Translations under genes and position numbers: made by a program
The notes under the pieces: model-generated
The model's input: the letters and a program-made list of their open reading frames with translations, nothing else
Database searches by the model: none
Told to the model about the DNA's origin: nothing
NCBI RefSeq assembly: GCF_018255755.1
Contig: NZ_CP073766.1
Location: 5,516,501 to 5,580,500, forward strand
Direction of reading: 5' to 3'
Origin: Chitinophaga sp. HK235
GTDB lineage: Bacteria; Bacteroidota; Bacteroidia; Chitinophagales; Chitinophagaceae
Length of the DNA: 64,000 nucleotides
Shown: piece by piece, positions 42,970 through 52,676 of the stretch
Layout: each line of letters begins with the position of its first letter
How positions within the stretch are numbered: position 1 is the stretch's first letter

Positions 42970-43385
42970 AATCAGGTTAACCCTTCACTTCTAAAAATGG
43001 AAACTGGAGAATCATTATAACAACCGGAATTTATAAAAAAGAAGCCGTCTCTTGTTTTGAGACGGCCCCTTTTTCATATAACCCCCATTCATTACTTTAG
43101 CTTCCATCCTTCCTGCCCCAGCCTGCCATCTGTAAAAAAAATCTTTTATGCAGTTTTCTTTGTATTTGGTTAAAAAAAATGTATTCCCCTCTCCTCACTT
43201 TGTCAACAATTCCAAATGTTTCCCTGTTATCTAGTTGTTATTTAACAAATATTTATCTAGACTCATATAGCAAAATATCTGAAATTATCTGATATTATTT
43301 TAACCAATACTGATAATATATCAGCTTTTTTTGTCGTAATTTAACCGAGTTAACTTCTATTTAGTCAATCAAAACCAAGTCGCTT
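42970..43385. other. IS right end and susC 2 leader
   Basis: After the transposase come 74 bases of IS sequence, the right-end hairpin and inverted repeat (to 43069), then about 315 bases of very AT-rich leader for susC 2. I found no extra GCTTATG here apart from the start codon context, no clear promoter and no regulator. A 28-codon frame near 43148 looks accidental. Confidence 0.35.
43044..43074 (+). terminator. Terminator hairpin at the IS right end
   Basis: An 8-bp stem GCCGTCTC/GAGACGGC has a TTGTTTT loop, then CCC and five T. It overlaps the right inverted repeat and ends the transposase transcript before susC 2. Confidence 0.7.
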
Positions 43386-46300
43386 ATGAAAAAAGAGCTA
43401 CTACTATGGCTGTTCGTGTGCAGCAGCGTTCTCAGCGCAGTAGCCCAAACACGAACGATCAGCGGAAAAGTTACGGATGCTAAAGATGGTTCTGCTCTTC
43501 CTGGTGTTACGGTAGTCATAAAGGGTACGACAAAAGGGGTGTTTACATCCGGTGATGGTACCTATAAAATGAATAACGTCCCCGCTAATGCTACATTCGT
43601 GTTTTCTTTTGTAGGATATCTCACCAAAGAAGTGCCTGTAGGCCCGGGCAATGAAGTCGATGTGGCCCTGGAATCAGATAAAAAACAATTAGGCGAAGTA
43701 GTAGTAACAGCGGTAGGTTTAAAAAGAAATGAGACCTCACTGGGATACTCGGTAGCCACGGTAAAACCAGACCAGATCCAACAGAAATCTGAACCGGATA
43801 TGTTGAAGGGATTACAAGGCAAAGTGGCCGGGGTAGACATCAGGAGCTCACAAGGTACACCCGGCGCCGCTACCCGTATCAATATCCGTGGTAATACCTC
43901 TTTTTATGGCAATAATGAACCCCTGATCGTAGTAGATGGGATTCCTTACAATAATGATCAGGTAACTACCTCCAGCCAGACTTCCGGTGGTGGTGCCTAC
44001 TCCAGCGGTCTTTCATCCCTCGATCCCAATGATATTGCTTCCATGACCGTACTGAAAGGTGCCGCAGCTGCAGCGCTTTATGGCTCGAGGGCTTCTAACG
44101 GGGCGATCATCGTTACTACCAAATCCGGTAGCGCCAGCATGGGAAAACGGAAAACCGAAGTGACCTATTCTTCCTCACTCTCCATGGAAACAGTAGCCAG
44201 CTATCCCAAATATCAAAACGATTTTGGCGCCGGTAGCCGCTTTGTTTATTCCAACTCAAACGGGTCCTGGGGCCCCAGATTTGGCACGCTGGACTCTATT
44301 CCGGTATGGCCTAACTATCTGGAGGCTTTCCCCGAACTTTTCCCCGCTTCCGGTAAAACCCCCTATCGTGCAGTCCCTAACAACGTACGGGACCTGTTTC
44401 GTACTGGCTGGATCACTGAAAATTCAGTGGGTGTAAATGGTGGTAATGAAAAATCATCCATCAGTGCTACCGCTTCTTATCTGAGCCAGGATGGTTATGT
44501 GCCCCACTCTTTCTTCAACAGAGGTAACCTGTCTGTAGGTGGTGTAACCCGCCTGACCAACGGGCTGACTGTTAACGCCAATTTCAGCTATAGCACCAGT
44601 AATCAGGGTGGTAGTATCTTCGGGGAAAACCAGGTATCAGGCGCTACTTCATCCTTTGCCCGTAACCTCTTCCTGGCCCGTAACTGGAACATTGCCGGGC
44701 TGCCTTTTGAGGACCCTGTTACAGGTAATCCGGTATCTACCAACAATGCCCAGTACGATAACCCTTTGTGGGCTTTCAAACATAATACTGTTACTACTGC
44801 CACAGATCGTTATGTGGCCGGTTTGAAATTCAACTATGAAGTAATGCCCTGGTTCAACCTGAGTTATCAGATCGGTACCAATATCAACTCCTTCCTGCGT
44901 AAGGAAGTGGTGGACGTAGGTTCCAGAGGAGCAGAAGGTAATGGTCAGATTACACAACAGAGTTATCGTTTTACGGAAATCGAGTCCAACCTCATTGGTA
45001 CATTTACTCCCAAGCTTAAAAATGAAGACTTCGGACTGAAAGTGCTGGTAGGTCAGAACGTTAACCAGCGTACCACAAAATCACAGGTGAATATTGGTAA
45101 AAATATCATCGTGCCCAGAAGTACCTGGGCGCTCACCAATACCAAGAGCGTATTGCCTTCGGAAGATCTTTTCATCCGGCGCAGATTGTGGGGGCTTTTC
45201 GGGGAAGTGGACCTGGACTATAAAAAATGGCTCTTCCTGGCTTTCACAGGCAGAAATGACTGGTCTTCCACCCTGCCATCCAACAACCGCAGCTATTTTT
45301 ACCCGAGCGTGGCGGTTTCCTGGGTGTTCACCGATGCGCTTAAACTGGAAAGCAAAGTGCTGACGTTTGGTAAACTGAGGGCCAGCTGGGCGAAAGTGGG
45401 CAGGGATGCAGATCCTTTTCAACTCGCCAATATCTTCCGCCTCAATATACCTTTCCAGGGTCAATCCGGTGTGATGCAAAGTCCCAATGCGGGCAATCCC
45501 AACCTGAAGCCTGAGTTTACGGAAGACTTTGAACTGGGTACTACACTGGAGTTTTTTGACAGAAGAGCGGCGCTTGATTTTGCCTGGTATACCCGCAAGT
45601 CTACCAATCAGATTGCACCGCTTACCCTTCCTCCCTCTTCCGGCTTCGGACAGGTGATCGATAACTTCGGAAAACTGACCAATAAAGGGATTGAGATAGA
45701 TCTTAATGTGATACCGATCAAAAATAAAAATCTCACCTGGAGCATACATGGTGTATTCACCAAAAACAGGAGCATCGTAAAAGAGCTGAAACCCGGTGTG
45801 ATAAGACTGCCGCTGGCAGGTGTGCTGGATGCGATCTCTCCTTTTCTGGAAGCAGGAAAACCATATGGCTACCTCCGTGGTACAGCTGACGCAAGAGACA
45901 CCGATGGTAAGCTGCTCATAGATCCTTCCAATGGTTTCCTGATTCCTGACCCCAGTCAGCGTATGATCGGTAATCCCAATCCGGATTTCAAAACAGGGAT
46001 CAGCACTACCCTCAACTACAAAGGCATCTTCCTGAATGTATTGTTTGACCTTACCAGAGGCGGAGATATTTATTCTGTTACCACCAGCTCTCTGTTGGGC
46101 CGTGGTGTGACAAAAGATACAGGTCCCAGTCAGCGTGACAATGTATATGTGATTCCAGGTGTATATGGTGATGTGAACTCCGCCACCGCCTTAACGGACG
46201 ACAAAGGACAACGTATACCCAATACAACAGCCATCAGTCTTTTTGAAATGTTCTTTGGAGAAACTTTTGCCATCAACTCTGCTTCCGAATGGAATGTATA

Positions 46301-46559
46301 TGACGCTACCGTGTATACCTTCCGTGAAGCTACACTGGGCTATGATTTCCCCAAGAAGTTTTTCAGCAAAACGCCTATTGGCGGCTTAACCGTTACCGTG
46401 ACAGGACGTAACCTCTGGTACTATGCACCTTTCCTGCCTAAATACACTCGCTTTAATCCAGAAGTGGGCAGCTTTGGTTCTACCAACGTACAGGGGATTG
46501 AATTGTCTGGTGCTCCTACCACCCGGCGTTTTGGTGTAAACGTTAAAGTGACGTTCTAG
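43386..46559 (+). CDS. SusC/RagA-type TonB-dependent transporter, locus 2 (tandem paralogue A)
   Basis: This 1057-residue transporter has a signal peptide (about 1-21, ending AVAQ), a CarboxypepD-like domain (about 24-100), the TonB-box-like GEVVVTAVGLKRNE, a plug with PLIVVDGIPYNNDQ and LKGAAAAALYGSRASNGAI, and a barrel ending FGVNVKVTF. It has no STN domain. It aligns end to end with susC 3, sharing long identical runs in the plug and at the C terminus (LSGAPTTRRFGVN). The leader contains no regulator gene. It is followed by a SusD_2-type gene and a small lipoprotein. Confidence 0.93.
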   Translation: MKKELLLWLFVCSSVLSAVAQTRTISGKVTDAKDGSALPGVTVVIKGTTKGVFTSGDGTYKMNNVPANATFVFSFVGYLTKEVPVGPGNEVDVALESDKKQLGEVVVTAVGLKRNETSLGYSVATVKPDQIQQKSEPDMLKGLQGKVAGVDIRSSQGTPGAATRINIRGNTSFYGNNEPLIVVDGIPYNNDQVTTSSQTSGGGAYSSGLSSLDPNDIASMTVLKGAAAAALYGSRASNGAIIVTTKSGSASMGKRKTEVTYSSSLSMETVASYPKYQNDFGAGSRFVYSNSNGSWGPRFGTLDSIPVWPNYLEAFPELFPASGKTPYRAVPNNVRDLFRTGWITENSVGVNGGNEKSSISATASYLSQDGYVPHSFFNRGNLSVGGVTRLTNGLTVNANFSYSTSNQGGSIFGENQVSGATSSFARNLFLARNWNIAGLPFEDPVTGNPVSTNNAQYDNPLWAFKHNTVTTATDRYVAGLKFNYEVMPWFNLSYQIGTNINSFLRKEVVDVGSRGAEGNGQITQQSYRFTEIESNLIGTFTPKLKNEDFGLKVLVGQNVNQRTTKSQVNIGKNIIVPRSTWALTNTKSVLPSEDLFIRRRLWGLFGEVDLDYKKWLFLAFTGRNDWSSTLPSNNRSYFYPSVAVSWVFTDALKLESKVLTFGKLRASWAKVGRDADPFQLANIFRLNIPFQGQSGVMQSPNAGNPNLKPEFTEDFELGTTLEFFDRRAALDFAWYTRKSTNQIAPLTLPPSSGFGQVIDNFGKLTNKGIEIDLNVIPIKNKNLTWSIHGVFTKNRSIVKELKPGVIRLPLAGVLDAISPFLEAGKPYGYLRGTADARDTDGKLLIDPSNGFLIPDPSQRMIGNPNPDFKTGISTTLNYKGIFLNVLFDLTRGGDIYSVTTSSLLGRGVTKDTGPSQRDNVYVIPGVYGDVNSATALTDDKGQRIPNTTAISLFEMFFGETFAINSASEWNVYDATVYTFREATLGYDFPKKFFSKTPIGGLTVTVTGRNLWYYAPFLPKYTRFNPEVGSFGSTNVQGIELSGAPTTRRFGVNVKVTF

Positions 46560-46583
46560 TTTATCATGAATAAAATTGAACTG

Positions 46584-48302
46584 ATGAAAAAACTAAGCTA
46601 TATTTTTTTGATCCTTTTCGTGGTTGTGACGGCGGGGTGTACGAAACATTTTCTGGATATCAACAATGACCCGAACAACCCGCAGCAAGCTTCTTTGAAA
46701 CTGTTGCTGACCGGTGCGGAACAAGGCCTGGCATCCGATATGGGTTTTACCAATGATGCCCGTGGGGCGAGGGGACTCACAGAAGTGTTGTCTGTGTACG
46801 TGCACCAGATTGTAGTGCGTGAATCTCAGGACCAGTATGGGGCCACCGGTTCGCAGTTTGACATTAACGGTGCATGGACAGGTTTTTACAGTTCTGCGGT
46901 AGCTGCTAACGGTCCTGACTATATTGGTTTTATGGAAGATATAGAGGTGCTGATACGGCAGGCTACTGCTGGTAACAACCACTTCTATGCGGGTATTGGT
47001 AAGTTGCTGAAAGCCTATGGTTACAGTCAGTATGTAGATGCTTTTGCAGATGTACCTTTTTCACAGGCGAACCAGTTTAGCACCAACGGACTGCGTTACC
47101 CGGTATTCGACAAAGGGGCTACCATTTACCCCCAGTTACTGGCCCTGATCGATGCGGCTATTGGTGATTTGCAGAACACCAGTGGCAATGTGCTGGCACC
47201 CGATGCCGATGATATCTTTTACGGTGGCGATGTAAGTGCCTGGATAAGGATGGCCAAAAGTCTTAAACTGAAATTGTATAATCAGATAAGGCTCGTACAG
47301 GATGTATCCGGCCCGGTGAACCAGCTGATTTCAGCAGGAGGGTTGATCAGTAATACCGGTCAGGGGTTCATGATGAAGTACGGTACGCTGGCCTCTCCGG
47401 ACGACAGGAACCCGGGCTTCAGTGAATATTATGCCACGCAGAAATCACACTATATCAGCCCTTGGTTTTATGAGATTATGAAAGGGTATAACCCCCGACT
47501 GTTTACTGGTATCAGGGATCCGCGTATTCCCTATTATTTTTATAATCAGAACAAACCGCTGGGCGCTTCCCAGCAGCCGACAGAATACCGTGATTCCGGG
47601 TTTATTTCCATTTACTTTGGTTCTACCGGTACTAACCGGAATGGTTCCCAGGACCGTAGTATGACGGTATTTGGCATATATCCGGTAGGTGGTCGTTATG
47701 ATGTGGGAGATGCGATTACAGTAACCGCCAGCAGTGGTACCGGTGCTGCGCCTTTAAGGCTGATCTCCTATGCAGATGTTTTGTACATTCAGGCAGAGCT
47801 GATGAATGCCGGTGTTATTGCCGGAAATGCCCGTCAGAAGCTGTCTGACGCGATTGATGAATCTTTCCGGCAGGTTGACTTTGTAGTAGGGCTGGCAAAG
47901 GGAGGCCAGTCGGTACCTACGCTCTTCGGAGATTCCACCTATCGTAATAAAATACTGGCGGTGTATGACGCCCAGACCACACCGGCCGGTCGCCTGGAAG
48001 TAATTATTACTCAGAAATGGATACAGGCCTTTGGGTTCAGTGGCGACCTGTATAGCGATTATCGCCGTACCGGTTTCCCCATCCTGTTTAACCCAACCGA
48101 TCCTACGATGGCTCCGGGTGGTTTTGCTCAGCCTCCTGTCGCCGGTAATCCTACCCTGCCTCCTCCGCAGGCTAAGGTGCCGGTAGCCTTAGGCCGGAAA
48201 TACCCGCTTTCTCTGCCATGGCCTGTTGTGGAGATGCAGGTAAACCCGAATGCGCCACCACAAAAACAACCTGATATAACGCCTCCGTTCTGGCGTCCTT
48301 AA
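46584..48302 (+). CDS. SusD_2-type (SusD/RagB-like) lipoprotein, locus 2
   Basis: This protein is 572 residues from the ATG at 46584, with lipobox VVTAGC. The mature N terminus FLDINNDPNNPQQASLKLLL and later EYRDSGFISIYFGSTG and FGFSGDLYSDYRRTGFP mark the SusD_2 (PF12771-type) group rather than classic SusD. It is presumed to bind the substrate on the cell surface over the SusC 2 barrel. The upstream ATG at 46566 is possible, but the start at 46584 has the same GAACTGATGAAAA context and the same 23-24-base spacing as the paralogue at 52677. Confidence 0.9.
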   Translation: MKKLSYIFLILFVVVTAGCTKHFLDINNDPNNPQQASLKLLLTGAEQGLASDMGFTNDARGARGLTEVLSVYVHQIVVRESQDQYGATGSQFDINGAWTGFYSSAVAANGPDYIGFMEDIEVLIRQATAGNNHFYAGIGKLLKAYGYSQYVDAFADVPFSQANQFSTNGLRYPVFDKGATIYPQLLALIDAAIGDLQNTSGNVLAPDADDIFYGGDVSAWIRMAKSLKLKLYNQIRLVQDVSGPVNQLISAGGLISNTGQGFMMKYGTLASPDDRNPGFSEYYATQKSHYISPWFYEIMKGYNPRLFTGIRDPRIPYYFYNQNKPLGASQQPTEYRDSGFISIYFGSTGTNRNGSQDRSMTVFGIYPVGGRYDVGDAITVTASSGTGAAPLRLISYADVLYIQAELMNAGVIAGNARQKLSDAIDESFRQVDFVVGLAKGGQSVPTLFGDSTYRNKILAVYDAQTTPAGRLEVIITQKWIQAFGFSGDLYSDYRRTGFPILFNPTDPTMAPGGFAQPPVAGNPTLPPPQAKVPVALGRKYPLSLPWPVVEMQVNPNAPPQKQPDITPPFWRP

Positions 48303-48335
48303 CATCGGCATTTCTGGATAAAAAAAATTGTAAGT

Positions 48336-48884
48336 ATGAAGAATAAGTTTCTCTATATAGTAACGTTGGCCGCATGGATGATTTTCATTTTTGCCTGCAC
48401 CAAGAATGACAATGCTAAACTGCCGGATGGTATTACCAAACGCGCATTGCCCCAGCTGTCCAAAGATGCTACCAAAGACCAGTCTATTCTGGCAGCCAAC
48501 CTGCCTGGTTTTAACGGGGCCATCAATGTGGCACTGTATTTCCCGGATGGGGAACAGCCTAAAACCACCGATGTGGTAGTGGCTATGAACGGTAAGTTCA
48601 ACAACATCAAAGTATTGCAGGGAGGTCTTACATCACTGCCTGCTAGTGTACCGATTACTGGTCCACAACTGATGCAGTTGTTTAGTTTACCTGCCAATGG
48701 TGTGAAGGCCGGAGATTTCTTTGATGTGGCCATCAATTTCAATATGAATGATGGCCGGCAGCTACATGGTTTTGGGGATACCATCACTTTGTCGGATGGT
48801 AGCAAACAATTTCTCAGACCTTACGGTAGTGATGTGGAAGGTTTTGCCAAACTTGTCAGGAAGGTGACCTTTACGGTGAAGTAA
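48336..48884 (+). CDS. Small lipoprotein of the locus 2 triplet (short form)
   Basis: This 182-residue protein has lipobox FIFAC (Cys21). It matches the first ~180 residues of the locus 3 protein at 54446: KNDNAKLPDGITKRALPQL, then VALYFPDGEQPKTTDVVVAMNGKF and ITGPQLMQLF. The C-terminal domain of about 115 residues present in the paralogue is absent; the frame simply ends at VTFTVK, with no sign of an interrupted frame just after the stop. It occupies the SusE-like third place in the triplet. Function unknown. Confidence 0.75.
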   Translation: MKNKFLYIVTLAAWMIFIFACTKNDNAKLPDGITKRALPQLSKDATKDQSILAANLPGFNGAINVALYFPDGEQPKTTDVVVAMNGKFNNIKVLQGGLTSLPASVPITGPQLMQLFSLPANGVKAGDFFDVAINFNMNDGRQLHGFGDTITLSDGSKQFLRPYGSDVEGFAKLVRKVTFTVK

Positions 48885-49497
48885 AAAAGATAAGATAGGG
48901 AAGATGGATAGGAGTGCTAGATAAGAAGAGAGATCAGTTTATAGCAACAAAAACGGCTGATAGCTCCGATATTTAAGACATGATGCCTCTGTAATACACT
49001 TATCGCATTCAATATTACGTCCATCGTGGAGGAAGGCCGTTTTGGTAATTTAATAATGACTTAACAGAAAACAGTAATGATACCTTACTGAATTTTAATG
49101 TCAGAAGCGCGCCATTTGCAGTATGGCGCGCTTTTTTGTTGACTTTCGATGTTTTTTAACTTATCAAGAGTTATTTATCGGCGAGTGGAATTATAGAATT
49201 GCATTAACTTAGTGCGGTTAAAAAATATTTTTAACTTTTTTATACCTTGTACCAGGTTTTAAAGAAGAATTAACAATTGAGTAATCAAAATCTTAGAAGT
49301 GTGATGTTATAACCCGTTTTTTACAGCCTTTGCTTATGTAGACGTGATGAATTCTATGCTGTACGAGATACCTGATGCCAACAGCTGCTCCAAACAGTAT
49401 ATCCATGTGAGTTTTTGATCCCGATAGTTAAAGTGCCCTGTAATTCAACGACCCTGATTTTAGGTTAACTGAAATATTTATCAAATCTAAATTGCTT
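48885..49497. other. 3' region of locus 2 and leader of susC 3
   Basis: About 220 bases of sequence precede the terminator at 49106-49137, so the locus 2 mRNA has a long 3' end. An AT-rich leader of about 360 bases follows. It contains a GCTTATG at 49332-49338 directly followed by a stop (ATG TAG), 162 bases before the real susC 3 start. TATACCTTG near 49240 is the nearest thing to a -7 box. Confidence 0.4.
49106..49137 (+). terminator. Rho-independent terminator of locus 2
   Basis: A perfect 10-bp stem AGCGCGCCAT/ATGGCGCGCT has a seven-base loop and five T. It is 222 bases past the end of the small lipoprotein gene. Confidence 0.85.
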
Positions 49498-52400
49498 ATG
49501 AAAAGAGGACTACTCTTGTGGCTGCTCGTGGCCATAAGCGTCTTGCATTCCTATGCGCAGACGCGAACGATTACAGGTAGGGTTACCGATGCCAAAGATG
49601 GTGCCCCACTTCCAGGCGTTACCGTAGTGGTAAAAGGTTCCGGGAAAGGGGTGCTCACAGCTGCAGACGGAACCTATCAGTTCCCCAACGTAAAATCCGG
49701 TGCTGTACTGATCTATTCCTTTGTAGGTTATGTTAGCAAAGATGTTGCTGCCAATGGTGATGTGGTGAACATTACCCTTGAGCAGGACAAAAAACAGCTT
49801 GGGGAGATTGTTGTTACCGCTGCAGGTTTGAAGCGTAACGAATCATCTCTGGGCTATTCCATTTCAACTGTTAAGCCGGACGCGCTGGTGCAGAAGTCTG
49901 AGCCTGACATGTTGAAAGGCCTGCAAGGTAAAGTTGCAGGTGTAGACATTAAAACTTCACAGGGTACTCCTGGTGCTGCCACCAAAATCAACATCCGTGG
50001 TAATACCTCTTTCTTCGGTAACAACGAACCGCTGATCGTAGTAGATGGGGTTCCTTACAACAACGATCAGGTTTCTACCTCCAGCCAGACATCCGGTGGT
50101 GGTGCTTATGCCAGCGGTCTGTCCTCCCTCGATCCTAATGATATCGCTTCCATGACCGTACTGAAAGGTGCTGCAGCTGCTGCATTGTACGGTTCCCGTG
50201 CCTCCAATGGTGCATTGATCATCACTACCAAATCCGGTAGTGCTTCCCTCTCTAAAAGAAAACTGGAAGTAACCTATACTTCCTCTCTGGCACTGGAAAG
50301 AGTAGCCAATCTGCCTAAATACCAGAACGACTATGGTACTGGTTCCCGCTTTGGATATGCCAATGCTAATGGTTCCTGGGGTGCTAAGTTTGGTACTATA
50401 GACTCTATTCCTGTATGGAAGGACTATCAGGATGCATTCCCTGATTTGTTTCCCAAGGGCAGGCGGATGGCTTATAAACCAGTTCCTAATAACGTTAAAG
50501 ACCTGTTCAGAACAGGTGTAATGACAGAAAATTCTGTAAGCGTAAACGGAGGCAATGAAAAATCAGCTCTCAGTGCAACTGCTTCTTATCTGAGCCAGGA
50601 CGGTTATGTTCCCAATTCAAGCTTTAACAGGGCCAATATGTCTGTGGGTGGTATTACCCGTCTGACCAATGGTTTAAACGTAAGTGGTAACTTCAGCTAT
50701 AGCAAGAGCAATCAGTTGGGTAGCGTCTTCGGTGAAAACCAGGTAGACGGTGCTGCTTCTTCTTTCGCCCGTAACCTCTTCCTGGGAAGAACATGGGATA
50801 TTAAAGGATTACCTTATGAAGATGCAAACGGCCGCCCTGTTTCTACCACCAGCTCTCAGTATGATAACCCGCTTTGGGCATTCAAACATAATACTGTAAA
50901 TACTCAGACAGATCGTTATATCGCCAACCTGAAAATGAACTATGATGTACTGTCATGGTTCAATGTAAGCTATCAGCTGGGTACCAACGTTAACTCTTTC
51001 CTGAGAAAGGAAATTGTGGATATCGGTTCCAGAGGTGCTGAAGGTGTAGGTCGTATCGTACAACAGAACTACAAATTCACTGAAATCGAGTCCAACCTGA
51101 TCGGTACCTTTACTCCAAAAATCAATAATGATTTCGGTCTGCGTATCGTAGTTGGTCATAACGTTAACCAACGTACGAGAAATTCACAGATTACTACTGG
51201 TAAAGGAATTGTGGTACCTGGTATCTATTCCATGTCCAACACGGCCAGCGTACTGCCTACAGAAGATGTGCTGAGTCAGCGCAGGCTGTGGGGTATCTTC
51301 GGCGATGTTACCGTAGACTATAAGAAGTACCTCTATCTGACCCTGACAGGCAGAAACGACTGGTCTTCTACCCTGCCTACTTCCAATCGTAGTTATTTTT
51401 ATCCCAGTGTGGCAACATCATTTGTGTTTACTGAGGCGCTCAACATGCACAGCAAAATCCTGAACTATGGTAAGCTGCGTGCAAGCTGGGCTAAAGTAGG
51501 CCGCGATGCGGACCCTTATGCGCTGAGCAATACCTTCGCAGTAAATACCCGCTTCCTGGGTGTGTCTGGTGCTATCCAGCTCCCTGTTGCCGGTAACCCT
51601 AAATTAAAACCTGAGTTTACCCGTGATTATGAAGTAGGTGCTACCCTGGAATTCCTGAACAGACTGGTAACATTGGACGTGGCTTATTACAACCGTTTGT
51701 CCACCAACCAGATTGCTCCTGTTTCTATCTCCCCTTCTTCCGGTTTCACCTCTATGTATGATAACTTCGGTTCTCTGTCCAACAAAGGTGTGGAAATCGA
51801 CCTGAATGTTACACCTATCAGAAACAAGGAAGTAACCTGGACTATTCATGGAGTATTTACTAAAAACAAAAGTACTGTTGAATCCCTGGTACCAGGCGTA
51901 GACCGCCTGTTGCTGGGTGGTGTACTGAATACCGTTAGTCCTTACCTGGAGGCAGGCAAGCCTTACGGTTATCTTCGTGGAACAATGAGTGCAAGAGACA
52001 ACGAAGGCAATCTGCTGATAGATCCTGCGACTGGTTTGCTGATCAAAGCAAAAGAACAGGGTATGATTGGTGATCCTAACCCTGATTTTAAAGCTGGTCT
52101 TGGTACAACTGTAACCTATAAAGGTTTCTTCCTGAATGCACTGTTTGATATGACCAAAGGAGGTGATATCTATTCTGTAACAGTAAGCTCTCTGCTGGGC
52201 CGCGGTGTAACACTGGATACCAGAGACCGTGAGAATATGTTCATCATTCCGGGTTACTATGGTAACATTAATAACCAGCAGCCTATCGTGGATGCAAAAG
52301 GACAGAAAATCCGCAACACTACACAGGTTAGTATGAACGAACTGTACTTTGGTGAATCTTTTGGTATCAACTCTGCTACAGAATGGAACGTGTATGATGC

Positions 52401-52653
52401 AACCCTGTATACTCTCCGTGAAGTGACCCTGGGATATGATTTTCCGAAAAAATGGTTCAGCAAAGCGCCAGTTGGTGGTTTGACCCTGACCCTGACCGGT
52501 CGTAACCTCTGGTATCTGGCACCTAACCTGCCTAAGTATACCAACTTTAATCCGGAAGTGGGAAGTTATGGTAATTCCAACATACAAGGTATTGAGTTAT
52601 CAGGTGCGCCAACTACCCGTCGTTTTGGGGTGAATCTGAAAGCAACCTTTTAA
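49498..52653 (+). CDS. SusC/RagA-type TonB-dependent transporter, locus 3 (tandem paralogue B)
   Basis: This protein is 1051 residues from the ATG at 49498 (a TTG lies two codons earlier). The signal peptide ends HSYAQ, the CarboxypepD-like domain runs to about residue 100, and TonB-box-like GEIVVTAAGLKRNE, plug LIVVDGVPYNNDQ and LKGAAAAALYGSRASNGAL, and barrel end FGVNLKATF follow. It is a close paralogue of susC 2 over its whole length, with most differences in the barrel loops, as expected if the ligand range has diverged. No STN domain. Leader has a decoy GCTTATG. Confidence 0.93.
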   Translation: MKRGLLLWLLVAISVLHSYAQTRTITGRVTDAKDGAPLPGVTVVVKGSGKGVLTAADGTYQFPNVKSGAVLIYSFVGYVSKDVAANGDVVNITLEQDKKQLGEIVVTAAGLKRNESSLGYSISTVKPDALVQKSEPDMLKGLQGKVAGVDIKTSQGTPGAATKINIRGNTSFFGNNEPLIVVDGVPYNNDQVSTSSQTSGGGAYASGLSSLDPNDIASMTVLKGAAAAALYGSRASNGALIITTKSGSASLSKRKLEVTYTSSLALERVANLPKYQNDYGTGSRFGYANANGSWGAKFGTIDSIPVWKDYQDAFPDLFPKGRRMAYKPVPNNVKDLFRTGVMTENSVSVNGGNEKSALSATASYLSQDGYVPNSSFNRANMSVGGITRLTNGLNVSGNFSYSKSNQLGSVFGENQVDGAASSFARNLFLGRTWDIKGLPYEDANGRPVSTTSSQYDNPLWAFKHNTVNTQTDRYIANLKMNYDVLSWFNVSYQLGTNVNSFLRKEIVDIGSRGAEGVGRIVQQNYKFTEIESNLIGTFTPKINNDFGLRIVVGHNVNQRTRNSQITTGKGIVVPGIYSMSNTASVLPTEDVLSQRRLWGIFGDVTVDYKKYLYLTLTGRNDWSSTLPTSNRSYFYPSVATSFVFTEALNMHSKILNYGKLRASWAKVGRDADPYALSNTFAVNTRFLGVSGAIQLPVAGNPKLKPEFTRDYEVGATLEFLNRLVTLDVAYYNRLSTNQIAPVSISPSSGFTSMYDNFGSLSNKGVEIDLNVTPIRNKEVTWTIHGVFTKNKSTVESLVPGVDRLLLGGVLNTVSPYLEAGKPYGYLRGTMSARDNEGNLLIDPATGLLIKAKEQGMIGDPNPDFKAGLGTTVTYKGFFLNALFDMTKGGDIYSVTVSSLLGRGVTLDTRDRENMFIIPGYYGNINNQQPIVDAKGQKIRNTTQVSMNELYFGESFGINSATEWNVYDATLYTLREVTLGYDFPKKWFSKAPVGGLTLTLTGRNLWYLAPNLPKYTNFNPEVGSYGNSNIQGIELSGAPTTRRFGVNLKATF

Positions 52654-52676
52654 TAATTGCGAAAACACTTGAACTG

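Larger units (their letters stand above)
41344..43069 (+). mobile_element. IS1182-family insertion sequence
   Basis: This 1726-base element has imperfect terminal inverted repeats: 41344-41358 (GGGGGTGTCTCAAAA) against 43055-43069 read in reverse (GGGGCCGTCTCAAAA), 13 of 15 identical. It contains one intact transposase gene. No direct target repeat is visible; the flanks TGAAA and TTTTTCA extend the inverted symmetry. Each end folds into a hairpin followed by T. It lies between susD 1 and susC 2 in the same direction. Confidence 0.85.

Noticed and set aside
41339..43076. A target-site duplication around the IS1182 element
   Set aside because: The flanks TTGAAA and TTTTTCA show no direct repeat; they only extend the inverted symmetry.
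51604..52587. A 327-codon minus-strand frame inside susC 3
   Set aside because: It lies fully within the barrel-coding part of susC 3 on the other strand and shows no start region or domain; other long antisense frames over susC, uvrC and ftsH were dropped for the same reason.
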